From: Paragorgia papillata
Lineage: Eukaryota > Cnidaria > Anthozoa > Scleralcyonacea > Coralliidae
Direction: 5' to 3'
Assembly: GCA_035771165.1 (NCBI GenBank)
Contig: JAWNZC010000237.1
Coordinates: 1,289,001 to 1,353,000, forward strand
Length of the DNA stretch: 64,000 nt
A model generated the notes under the pieces. That model was not told where the DNA came from. It searched no databases and saw only the letters and a list, made by a program, of their open reading frames with translations. Below, piece by piece: positions 31,680 to 41,841 of this stretch. The position numbers and the translations under genes were made by a program. Position 1 is the stretch's first letter; each line of letters opens with the position of its first letter.

Positions 31680-34600
31680 GTAACGAAAAACGAAACGTTT
31701 TGTCCGAATCTGTTTGTGACAAATATTCAAATAAAATATCATTTTACAACTTTTATATCATGTGTTTTGCCTATGGGCTTGTATTTATAAAAGTGTATGC
31801 CTATCTTCGGAATAATAGTCTGAATTAAAGTGCTGTTTACAGTAGCCTTTTTAAGAGCAATAATAGAGTTACTGCAAATCACAATCCATGATCTATATAT
31901 GCTTTATATAATACTTTCATGTTGTCAAAAACAGTTGAGAATTATAATATATACACTACTGCCCTATGTATAAATGGTTTGTGATCACGTGACATTGGGT
32001 GCCATATTGGTTGATTTCCAATAAATTTTCAAAATCCATGCGAAAACAAACATGGTGGGCAGTGGTGGGCAAAAATCAACCAAGATGGCAGATGTGATGT
32101 CAGTATCCGGTCAAAACGTCCTCATGTCAAAATGTCCTCGTGTCCTGGGGTCAAAACGTCCTCGTGTCCTAGGGTCAAAACGTCCTAGGGTCAAAACGTC
32201 CTTGTGTCCTAAGAAACATTACCTTGATATTACCTTCTAGGAAACTTATAATTATATACTGTACTTATCTTTGTCCAAAATAAATACAAAACTTTCGTAA
32301 AACTTACTTCTGTCAAGTCTTGATTTTGATCTCACTAAATACTGAAGTACAGTGTACCAGTATTACTATTGTCATTATGGATACTTTTGTAGATTTTTAT
32401 TGTTTTCCCTTGTCCTTGTTCCAAATAGTACAAATACTTTCGATTTCAAATTCTTGGGACAGCTTACTAAGCTTAGCAAATTTTGGTAACACGCCATCTT
32501 TGAAAATAAGTTTGTGTGTCCTGAGGCGCTGAGCTCAGGAAATTATTCAACAGCACGAAACATTTCTAGCCAATTATTATTGGTTATTATGTTCTGAACC
32601 TTATTTAAATCTGGCAGAGCCTATGGTTTTTAACCTAGGATGTTTTGACTTTGATCTAAGGATGTTATGACTCTGATCTGAGGACGTTATGACCTGGGAA
32701 TATTTTGACCCAAGGACGTTTTGACTTTGACAGTGGACGTTTTGACTTGAGGACGTTCTGACTGGTAAGCGTGATGTCATGTGGAAATGATCTATAGGTT
32801 TTCGTATGAAGGATATCATAATTGTCACGAGTGAGTGCACCAAATGATGGGATGGACAATTATGATATAATCCTGAAAGTGATAAAACTGATATCACTGA
32901 GTCACAAATGTGAATACAAATCAAATTAGGTTTTATATATGCTCGTCCATCATTAGCACTTCCTGGAAATACTAGAAGCTCATCAGTCGATTATACTATT
33001 AAACTCCAAGGGCCATTTGCTAAAACTGTTACTTTCCAGACAAATATTTTCATAAGAGCTTCTAAAGCTTGGAATATTTTAACAAAAAAACTTCATCATC
33101 ATAACACTAGTTTATATGTTTTCAAATCAGGTCTTAAAATTTACAATAAAAAGGCTTTGTTAAATGTTGTTACTTGGATTCAGGTCCCCACACTACATGT
33201 CGAATTCCATCCTTGGAAATCCGTTTGCATCAAATGCAGAAAGGCTACTGGCCTCTTGATATTTTTCCAAACTGCTGTTCAGTAACCAGCACATAAATGT
33301 TTTACTCAAATTCATGTAATTAGTGGTTTAATTAGATTAATTTTGTGTTTGTAATTCAGTTTCTATTATATACTGTAGGATCGCTGTAATTGGCGTTACC
33401 AGTGGCGAACTCCCTAGCTCTGCTTATTTCTAATGTCAGTAGTGACTGAAGCTATCATTAAATCATTAAATCAAGGTTTGATAATATACTGCCAAAACAT
33501 GGAACATTTCTCTCTGATGAAGGGCCCTCGCTTGAAATACTAGACTTGACTAGCTATGTTCCAATTGTTTCAAGAGTACCTATTTTCAACCTAACTTACT
33601 ATATTTTGATTTGTGTTTCAACACTGCCTACTGTATACACAGCACACTACTGTACTTTGATTTCACAGATGTGATAACCTGTTTATCACGATTAACCAGT
33701 GGCGTAGCCGGGGGGCCAGGCCCCCCTGGCAAAAGTGCTGGGCCCCCCTGAGAAAATTTGGCTTCATATGCCTCAGTTAAGCTGGGCCCCCCCAAGGTTT
33801 TTCCTGGGCCCCCCTTGACAAAAAATCCTGGCTACACCTCTGCAATTAACCTGTGCTTTTATCATTCATTCTTTTGGACTCATTCATTCATTCATTTCAT
33901 AATTTATTTGATTAGGCAGGTCATAAAGTCTGGCAGCTAATTAGCTGATGTGGATCGACCTGCCAAAAATGTTACAGTAAAAATAAAAATTTAACTATTT
34001 AACTAGATTATCAGGACAGCAGGTGATAAAAATGTTATGTCCCACTGTCCTGAGATACCTGTACGGTATTAGGGTAATAACAATGGGTGGTAAAACCAAT
34101 AACTTCCCCAAGCGATAAAACTGATACCTCGTCCCTCATATCATTAACAGATACCCTAGATTACATTTTTCTGTACATGTGTATAATTATAGATCACAGA
34201 TGACATCACTAAAGAACAAAAAGGTATGAGTGTATGACACAAGATGAAGTCGAGTAGCGTGACTGTTGTTCTTTACACGCTGTGACATCTTCTGTGATCT
34301 ATTACAGTACACACACATGGAAAAATGTAATCTATTTGTTTTATACAATAAAAATTGTATAAAGTGGTTTATGGGGCGTGCAAAAGGAAAACCAAGTCTA
34401 AGTTTTGACTGTGACGTGATCTGACATGATGATTGCTGCCATTATTACAGAGGACATATTTTTGTGGAGAATTCGGGAGGGGAGGGGAGGGGGGTGTATT
34501 CCCTGTGACACTGGGCTGAATATTTACAGTATGTACAGGTAATCAGTGCAATCAGTGCATAACTTCCATTTCATTGGTCTTAAAAGACACTCAGGACATG

Positions 34601-37600
34601 CAGACCCAGACTCTGATGGTGAACGTCGTGCCAGAACGTGCCAAGAGACAAAAGATCAACGTGCCAGCGACAAAAGATCAAGGAGCCCTGAATACAGAAA
34701 TAGACGAGAAAGGAATAGCAGAACTGGAGGGAGTCGTAGGATGGAAAGAGTCGAAAGAATAGAATTACCAAGAGGTATTTATTTTAATTTATTATGTTGG
34801 ACGAAAACACACTTTTATTGGCTGAGCCTTGTCCATTTGTAAGCTGATGAAAATTATGGATGATAACAGACCTTTGTTGGACGTGCGTCAAGCTCAATTA
34901 CTTAGAAAAGATTTCGGAAAACGCACCACATGCACTACATGTATACGTACAACTCATATTATGGATGATGTTGAGTATTGTTGACTTCAAACAATTGAAT
35001 TTATACATTCTCACTGATTTTCCTTTAGTAAAAGTCCCTAGAACTTCAATATGTATTTTAAATAAGCGAAGTACCAAATATTACTTGTAATACCTTCTTA
35101 ACTATTGTTACTAAATTTTTGCCAAAAAATTGCGAAATTAAAGACCCACCAAAAAAAAAGGTTACGCGAAAATTAACCACGCAAATGAAATTTAATACTT
35201 TGCTATATTCGGCATATGAACATTGTATAGAAATATGTTAAATACAGACAATCATGTTTTCTGTATTGATGGTTTGCAGTCAATCCCTTGAGATCTAGGA
35301 GACAAAGATACGGTGGCCATGTTGGAGGAAAACATACTCCAATACAATAGCTGCTAATGAATTATTTTGTTAAAGTTCCTCCAACATGGCCGGAGGCCGC
35401 CATGACGTCAAGTGCAAACCAAGCCATGACGTCAAGTGCAAACCAAGAATTGAGAATTGTGTTTTCCATAGGAGAATTAGATTGTGTTTTGACTTTTATT
35501 TGTGCCCAATGACAAGTGGGACAGACCTGGAAAAATTGTTCAATGTTCCTTGGATCCTATTAAAATTTGCAAAAGGCAACCTCGTACCCAGCACCCGTGC
35601 GCTCACCGTAACATTTTCCTGCGCGCCTGAGTATAAAACCGCAGAAAAGCAATGGAAAATTTACCATCAGTTCCACGCTCTATTTCCTCATTTCCATGTT
35701 CTTGACTGCACAATTAAGGTTTTTCCATGCATAAAGAGCAGAGTTGGAAAAAGTATTCAACCTTCCTCCGGATGGGTTTTTAAGTTTAGATATAACCTTC
35801 CTCAAAATATATAGCGAGAATTTTGTGTTTTGCAACGTTCATAAGTACTGCGCGACTTTTACAGTACCTTGGTTTTCTAGGTCTTCCTAGGTAAGCTTTG
35901 GCATACTACAATAGCTACTAATAACTGACCGCTGCTGACTGATAGCCTGCCAACTACCCTCGACTGCTGCGAAGATACAGACATCACAGTAGACATCAGC
36001 GTACATGTCTCGCACATGTAACTGCTACCACTGCCAGTGCTGCATAATTGTTGGTTAGCCAATGTTTTGCTGCAAATCGCATTTCTTCTCGACACCTTGC
36101 TTGATCAATTGTAACTTTCTCAGATTACCGAATGTGTTGTTTCACGTGTTTTCACTTTAAACATTCCTCACTATAGTAAACCTTCCTCCGGGTGGTACCC
36201 GCATACCCGCAGCTCTTTTCCAACTCTGATAAGGAGGTTTCTCACCACAAAAATATGTTCCTCAATCATCATAAATAATGTTTCAGCTGAGAAACACATC
36301 CAAAATCCGGAACTCAATTATATTGAACACTGTGAGTGTGAGGAAACGAAACTATTCTAATTCTATAATCTTCAAATTCTAATACAGGATTACTGTGATT
36401 ACAGAATAACGGAGCACTTTACGATCTCAAATAACAGACTTAATACCACTCCTAAAAATTCATTAAAGTTCGTGTGAAGAACCCAAAATGTTCCTCAATC
36501 TTAGGTTCTTGGCAAACGTTCCTCAAGATCCGAGATCCCATTTTTTCCATGTCTGCAATGGGAGTGCATGTTTAGATCTTAGCACTGCATGTGACATTGT
36601 GATCTTTTAGTACTTTTACCCAACCAAGCACCTGCCCCTCCACGTGCTCACTGCGATATTGCAGTACTCCGAGTGAACGTCTCACCAGGCGCCTTGTTTG
36701 AAATAATTCAGAAGAACTAAGGTATACACAAGTTATAATTGTCATTTGTTTGCTGTACAAGCTGTGTTAGTTGGTAATACTCTGAGCTCTAAGCGGGACT
36801 TGTGGACTAACAAGTACTTGTAACCGAGCGGTTAAGACTCGTTCCTGAAGGACTGGGCACACTGTCTAAGGTATAATTACCTTAAATAACCTTGCTCTGC
36901 TATCTGAGTTCTAGTGGCCCAATGGTTAGAGCGTCTGCATGGCTAGCATTCAGAAGGTTGCGGGTTCGAGTCCCGCTTAGGGCTCAGAGTTTTTCTGAGT
37001 ATTACTAACTAACACAGCTTGTACAGCAAACAACTGACAATTATTACTAACATCAAGCTGCAATTTCTGTACACAAGTTAGTTTCTACTAAAACAATTAA
37101 ACTAAGTTTATTTGCTCTCAATTTTTATGAGATGATAGTTGACTCGAGCTCCGCTAGTTCGTTAACTATTCCCACGTAGAAATTTCGAGCTCATAATCTA
37201 ATTGTTAAATGCCATTCAGAAATATCTTTTAGTATTCGAGCTTGATGAACGTTCACCAATTAAGCTAGCAATAGGGTTATCCGGTATCGTTTCGTAAAAC
37301 AGCTGGCATCGCGCCGCTGTTAACGTGATTTTTATTAACGATTTACGTTGTATAGTCACAATATATTTCACAACTTGTTAAATTATGCAACTAATAAAAA
37401 ATCGCCGACACGATTTTGTAGAAGAGTATGTACTTAGTAACTGCCAAAAGTTTCAGCGAAAAATATTGAAACGCTGCGAAGTTCTAACTGCTGAAAAACA
37501 CAAATTTTGGCGAAAAATTGAGCTGAGAAAAAGCGTCTGGAAGGTTTCCGTGTTGAGTAATTAGTCCCGCCTCGTTTTTCTCTCGTTTTTCGCCTGGAAG

Positions 37601-40600
37601 AAAAACATTTCTGAATTCGAAATTTTTGTCACTGACAGATAATGTTGCACTAGTTTAAAAATTGACATTCCCTCCCCCCCCCCCCCCCTATTGCTACCTT
37701 AATGTTGTGAAGCCAATTTTCTCTTGTAGATAACGATGTGCAATCTAGAAGTTTGTCTCGAAGACTAAGACTTACAGAAGAGACAGTACGAGAACGACTT
37801 GACACGAGAAGACCAAATGAAATTGGATTACGTTATTCAAGTGTGATGGACCTTGATCCTTCAGATGTACCTCGTGGTGGAAAATATTTTCTTGTTAGTA
37901 TTGACAAAAAGTGGACACTTTTACTCTGACGAAGGGCTTGGTTCGAAACGTCAGTATTTTTGGCTATTCTCGGCAGTTTACCATCTTTTCACTTTGCTCT
38001 ATCTGAAACTCTGTCTACGCAGCATTCTACTTTTTCCACTATTTAAAGGACATTGACAATAAAAATGAAGTTTGTCAAATTTGAAAGAACTCGTCAAATT
38101 GTAATAGAAGATCTTTTACAGCTTTTTTGTATCTTTCTTCGTTTTTTAAATATTTCAGTTTGTTTGATATGTAAATTAGATGATCTCTGACGTCAAGAGC
38201 AGGGTACACCTCTATGATTGCTCAACATAAAATGTTTAGTGTCACAAGGCGTTTTTATGTGCACAGTTTTAAGTTATTTCGTTAAACAAACTTGGAGATA
38301 TAACTGATTTTGCTAGGTGTGAAAATACTGTACCCTGCTCATGACGTCAGGACCGTCTAATTTACATATCAAACAAACTGGAATATCTTGAAACGAAGAA
38401 AGACACAAAAAAGTTGTACAATTTTACGAGTTCTTTCAAATTAGACAAACTTAATTTTTATTGCCAATGCCCTTTAAGGAATATTAGGTAATTTTAACGT
38501 AAAAGTTGCCCCAAAACCTTTCCATAGTCAATCGAGATATGGTCTGGAAACTCGGCAAACTTCAAAGCGCCTATAATGAGCTGTGATTTTATGTTGAACC
38601 GTACCTTACACCGTGCACTTCCTTTGTTTTAGGCTTATTAATATTTAAATAGCACGGTTGAGTGATTGAACTGAAACGTTGCTATTGGATAATCCGTTCA
38701 TTATACTAAAATACAATGGGTTTAGTGACCGTGCACCGTGCACAAAAATGCATAAAGGCGAACAAAAGGATAGAACAAGGACTTTAGCTGAGTTTCCAGA
38801 CCATATTTTGAATGACTATATGACCTTTCTTAACGAATATTTTTGCAAAACCTAAGGCCGTAAATTGTGGTGGAACAGAAAAATGATGCTATCCATTCCA
38901 TGCATCCAATGACTGTAATAAGGAGTACCTCGGCCAAAGAAACGTCACTTTGGTACGCGGTTAAGAGCACCAAAAGACTGTTTTCGTCGCTAAAAAAGAC
39001 TTTTGCTTTGTCAAAGTACGCGAATTACCTGATTATGTGGGGAAATTTAAAGATTATCACCACCAATCTGCATGCGGTGCCATCAAAGACCTTGTCGGGA
39101 GGCTTGGCCAGCCAGTGAACTCTATATATACCTGGAAGGCTGACTCCAGTCAATCACTGGACAAAAAAGTGACACATGTTTTGTCTCACTTTTGTATTGG
39201 CAGTCAGCCTTACAGGTATATATATAGAGTTCACTGGGCTTGGCACATTAATAGCGCCCGCGTTCTATTAAACCGCGATGACGGCGGTTTATTACCAGAA
39301 GCCTATTTGCATCTTGTTGATATAGATAACGTCATCATCGGTTTTATTTGAAAGTATATTAAAATATGGGACTTTTCTTCACAACGATCACCTCTGATGA
39401 AGACACCAGATCGGAGTGTCGAAACGTTGGGTCATGAACAGTAACTTTTTAAGCTACGTTGCAAAACGTTTAAGCCGGGAAGGTATAAAAGTCGGATTGG
39501 ATCCGATCGCTAGCAAATTTCCTGGTCGGCTAACTGTGTTAGCGTATAAGCTAGGTGGTAAATTCGTTGCTGGTTAGGTCATCAAGATAACTCCACTTTG
39601 TTGTTAAATTCAAAGAAAAAAGCGGGTCCCATCGGATCGCTTTTATACCTGCCTCGTTTAAACCAGAGTAGCGTTAAACTACATGTATGTCTGATTCTTA
39701 ATCTAGCTACGTTACTTGGCAATTTATTTGTACCTTGTGATTTTAGCATGACACCAGAGAGTCTGGAGCGAGATCTTATCAGCAACGTAACTCGTGGAGA
39801 GGAAGAGGAGGGGGGAGAAGAGGAGAGACAAGGCGAGGAACCGGAGGGAGGGGAGAGCAATGGAGATCTCGAAGTCCAATATGGAAACACGATATGTTTG
39901 AAGAAATTGAAGCGGAGGATCCCGAAGACAAAGATACAAGTGAAAAAGTAGGAAATCAGATTATTTCTTCTAAAGTGTTTTGCAGTGTAGATTCGTGCTT
40001 CATTCTAGTGTTACTCTTGAGTATTGAAAAGTATTAGACAGTGCACAGTTTTCTGGAGGGGAGAAATCTTTGTTCTAGTAAGTTCAGAAATTCTAATTTG
40101 CATGTATGTATCATAATCATGCATGAATGTAATTTGTCCAGATGCACAAGTGCTGGAAGTGTACACTTTTTCTACCAGCACTGACAGTCGGGACTATGCA
40201 AGATTGAAGCACATATGTTCACTGTAAAACGTTTTGGAGAAGAAAAAGAATATGTTTTCAGTTTATCCTATCTAGGCACTTTAAGATCAAGCGTGGTACT
40301 TTAAAGTATCAAACATAATAATTTTTTTCGCCAATAAAACGTTCTGTACTGTATACAGTAACAGTTACAGGTTACACTTTATTAGTGCCATTGTAAATCC
40401 TATTACAGTTCGACCACGAACTTTTTTTAATTAGAATGTATCCAGACAACTATCTCTATACCGATTATTTTGGCGATATATGACGTCACGCGTAGATGAC
40501 GTCGCGCAATAGATGACATTGCGCATAGATAACGTCACGAACATATGACGTTACGTGTAGACGTCACGCATATGACGTCACACCGTGTTGAAAAACAAAT

Positions 40601-40710
40601 GAGTATGCCACGTGATGTCGTGTAGCGTGACTGTTGTCCATCTAATATAGATATTTTTTTTGTGTTTTTATTTGCAGGAGTCTAAACCAGCGGAGGAGAA
40701 TAAAGGATGA
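31615..40710 (+). CDS. Small RS/RG-rich protein with Btz (SELOR)-like motif, complete 5-exon gene
   Basis: Exons 31615-31679, 34587-34774, 37730-37893, 39747-39947 and 40678-40710 join in one frame of 651 nt (216 residues). The ATG has an in-frame TAG three codons upstream, all introns are GT-AG and all phases match. Exon 2 is rich in R, S, E and D. Exons 3 and 4 join as DVPRGGKYFLHDTRE, an RG-rich stretch (SWRGRGGGRRGETRRG) and SPIWKHDMFEEIEAED. The pattern VPRxGxxFxHDxR ... WxHDxF is what I know from the Btz/SELOR segment of CASC3/Barentsz, which binds eIF4AIII in the exon junction complex. That suggests an mRNP or splicing-linked protein. It is much shorter than CASC3, so it is a Btz-motif protein rather than a proven orthologue. 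Confidence 0.75.
32100..32767. mobile_element. Element bounded by inverted AGGACGTTTTGAC arrays
   Basis: GTCAAAACGTCCT is repeated at 32111-32210 and its complement at 32635-32760. The interior is unremarkable AT-rich DNA. Confidence 0.6.
32940..33480 (+). pseudogene. LINE 3' fragment
   Basis: Reads ARPSLALPGNTRSSSVDYTI and FIRASKAWNILTKKL, the C-terminus of a LINE reverse-transcriptase ORF, to a stop near 33285. A tail of ATTAAATC repeats ends at 33475. Confidence 0.6.
33500..33660 (+). mobile_element. Penelope-type 3' repeat with CTGATGA hairpin
   Basis: GGAACAT (33501) pairs with ATGTTCC (33556). Between them lie CTGATGA, hairpin GGGC-CCTC-GCTT and GAAA. The tail ACACTGCCTACTGTATAC matches the 11.5-kb copy. 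It is sense-oriented in intron 1 of the Btz-motif gene. Confidence 0.5.
33696..33846. mobile_element. CAGTGGCGTAGCC-type short element
   Basis: Ends CAGTGGCGTAGCCGGGGGGC and GGCTACACCTCTG, C/G-rich inverted interior; ATTAAC flanks both sides. A related element is at 58470-58974. Confidence 0.6.
34159..34332. mobile_element. 174-bp TIR element related to 23854-26640
   Basis: Ends GATTACATTTTTCTGTACAT and the inverted GATTACATTTTTCCATGTGT; the inner GACATCTTCTGTGATC is shared with the large element. Confidence 0.65.
34587..34774 (+). CDS. Btz-motif gene, exon 2
   Basis: Acceptor TCTTAAAAG, donor CCAAGAG|GTATTT. Codes HSGHADPDSDGERRARTCQE and a basic RS/RE-rich run (DKRSRSPEYRNRRERNSR). The polypyrimidine tract is poor. 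Confidence 0.68.
35270..35450 (+). repeat. Dispersed repeat shared with 17605-17705
   Basis: CAATCCCTTGAGAT..A.GAGACAAAGATA, then CCAACATGGCC and TGACGT. The 17.6-kb copy touches the donor side of SLC17 exon 4. Confidence 0.45.
35741..36228. mobile_element. Probable TIR element with AGAGTTGGAAAAAG ends
   Basis: Left AGAGTTGGAAAAAG with nearby ACCTTCCTCCGG, right CTTTTCCAACTCT with ACCTTCCTCCGG in direct orientation. The interior was not recognised. Confidence 0.4.
36733..37045 (+). repeat. tRNA-like repeat, copy 2, inside an inverted pair
   Basis: 36909-36991 folds like a tRNA: GAGTTC/GGGCTC acceptor with wobble pairs, D-arm TGGCCCAATGGTTAGAGC, and a perfect T-arm GCGGG-TTCGAGT-CCCGC. The anticodon arm is disrupted, so it is not a working tRNA. 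A TTTTT run follows at 37010. Inverted arms GCTGTACAAGCTGTGTTAG (about 36751) and complement (about 37008-37030) enclose it. Confidence 0.55.
37674..37688. repeat. Poly-C run
   Basis: About 15 C in a row, 40 bp before Btz-motif exon 3. Confidence 0.9.
37730..37893 (+). CDS. Btz-motif gene, exon 3
   Basis: Acceptor TTCTCTTGTAG, donor CTT|GTTAGT. Codes DNDVQSRSLSRRLRLTEETV, then RERLDTRRPNEIGLRYSS and DLDPSDVPRGGKYFL, the first half of the Btz-like motif. The intron after it begins with a Penelope-type hairpin only 33 bp downstream. Confidence 0.76.
37921..38035 (+). mobile_element. Penelope-type 3' repeat with CTGACGA hairpin, at start of intron 3
   Basis: CTGACGA at 37926, hairpin A-GGGC-TTG-GTTC, GAAACGTC; the tail CTGTCTACGCAGCATTCTAC matches the 11.5-kb copy. 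Confidence 0.5.
38047..38473. mobile_element. TTAA foldback, 427 bp
   Basis: TTAA at 38043-38046 and 38474-38477; ends AGGACATTGACAATAAAAAT and complement. Arms share TTTGAAAGAACTCGTCAAAT with the 15147 element. Confidence 0.8.
38536..38807. mobile_element. TIR element with ATATGGTCTGGAAACTC ends
   Basis: Perfect inverted ends ATATGGTCTGGAAACTC. The 5' interior (CGGCAAAC.TCAAAGCG) recurs near 3010-3040. Confidence 0.6.
39110..39240. repeat. Inverted repeat around CTGGAAGGCTGACT
   Basis: CCAGTGAACTCTATATATAC and its complement at 39210-39235, arms about 45 bp. Confidence 0.65.
39240..39440 (+). pseudogene. Penelope-like element remnant: ORF end plus CTGATGA hairpin
   Basis: HINSARVLLNRDDGG then LLPEAYLHLV, ending in a stop at 39351, resembles the LNRDGG..LP..Y..LL C-terminus of the GIY-YIG part of Penelope-like elements as I know it. 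43 bp later, CTGATGA (39394), GACAC...GTGTC helix and GAAACG follow; outer CAACG/CGTTG can also pair. Confidence 0.5.
39747..39947 (+). CDS. Btz-motif gene, exon 4
   Basis: Acceptor GTGATTTTAG, donor AAA|GTAGGA. In phase 0 it codes HDTRESGARSYQQRNSWRG, an RG-rich run, and SRSPIWKHDMFEEIEAED. The alternative frame starting at the nearby ATG is open too but does not connect to exon 3. Confidence 0.76.
40470..40605 (+). repeat. Tandem TGACGTCACGC-like repeat
   Basis: About eight degenerate ATATGACGTCACGCATAG units, each with a CRE-like TGACGT core. Confidence 0.75.
40678..40710 (+). CDS. Btz-motif gene, exon 5 (terminal)
   Basis: Excellent acceptor TTTTTATTTGCAG followed by ESKPAEENKG and TGA. 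It keeps phase 0 from exon 4. Confidence 0.7.
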   Translation, partial: ESKPAEENKG

Positions 40711-41459
40711 AATCCAGAAACAAATTATTCCGAAGATAGTGTTCATATAGCTACAGTATTATATAAGTAGAGCGCGACGTAGTGTCCCTCGCAGTCGCTC
40801 TTAGGTCATCACTAAGGTCAGGTCGTAGCCTCTATACGGGAGGAATGAGTGACGGAACCCTTCTTTGTGACGACCTAAGATCGACTGCGAGGGAGACTAA
40901 GGGCGACGTAGCCAGTATATATTGTGATACAGTAAACACCCCCGTATAAGAACCTACATTTTTACAAGTCAGTCTGAATAGGTTCTTATGTATCCATTCG
41001 GGTGTTTAGTGGGAAATCAGGCTGTTTAGGTTCTTAATTAGGTTCTTATTTTATTCAGGGGTTTAACCAATCTCGTTCCCAGAGCCCACGTTCCCCACCC
41101 GGGAAACGAGAGACTCTGGGATAATCCTTTTCAAATCACAGGATTCTTGTTATTCCGGTTGAGGTACGCATGCGTAGTTATCCGAGTGGAATCTGGATAG
41201 TATGTTCTCCTTGTTTGACTTTTCCCCAAACAAGTCAATGGGGTTGCTGGCGAAGCTCGAATTACAGCATCTAACACACATACGGCGAAGATATCGATCG
41301 CGGCAACGTCTTCACTGGAGTCTTGTCGTCCAACATCTTTGTTGATTTTGGTTTTATTAATTCTACTTCCGGTCACTTCAGACCAACTCATGCTCACTAT
41401 TCAGCCAATAACGTAACGGTTTGAAACAGATTATCCCAGATTACTCATATGGATCGTTT

Positions 41460-41590
41460 TTACTCACGTGATCGGTGGCTCCATTAGGGTGGTAAAACAA
41501 TACGAAATGTTTGAATAAGAATAGAGCTAAATTCCCATGAGTTAAAAATGGTACACCAATATGGCCGCCGTGACGTCAGATGAAAACGAT
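41460..41590 (+). repeat. Dispersed repeat R130, copy 2
   Basis: AAATGTTTGAATAAGAATAG, GAGCTAAATTC, ACACCAATATGGCCGCC and GTGACGTCA. Confidence 0.6.
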
Positions 41591-41593
41591 CTA

Positions 41594-41841
41594 CAGTGTG
41601 TATCAAAAAAACCTGAACCCTTAGAAAACAACCTATTGTAGTAGTTTGAAAGCCCTAAGCACTTTGCTGAACCCACAGATGCGTAAAACACACGGTCTTA
41701 TACACCTGGGAAATTAAGATAACTTGAAGTGTATCATGGTGAAAGTATTTAAAAGCTTTTTCGCTTCCTGTATAACGCAGCGCTTTCAAACTACTACAAT
41801 AGGTTGTTTTCTAAGGGTTCAGGTTTTTTTTATACACACTG
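41594..41841. mobile_element. Mariner-like short element, 248 bp, nested
   Basis: TA on both sides; ends CAGTGTGTATCAAAAAAACC and complement; arms about 70 bp with TAGAAAACAACCTATTGTAG. Confidence 0.75.

Noticed and set aside
35386..35814. 142-codon plus-strand ORF MAGGRHDVKCKP...
   Set aside because: It lies in a Btz-gene intron, starts within a duplicated repeat, and shows no recognisable domain or splice context. A chance ORF is more likely.
39598..39951. Glu-rich reading frame (TRGEEEEGGEEERQGEE) as the coding frame of Btz exon 4
   Set aside because: It cannot be joined to exon 3 in phase; the RG-rich frame joins perfectly at both ends.
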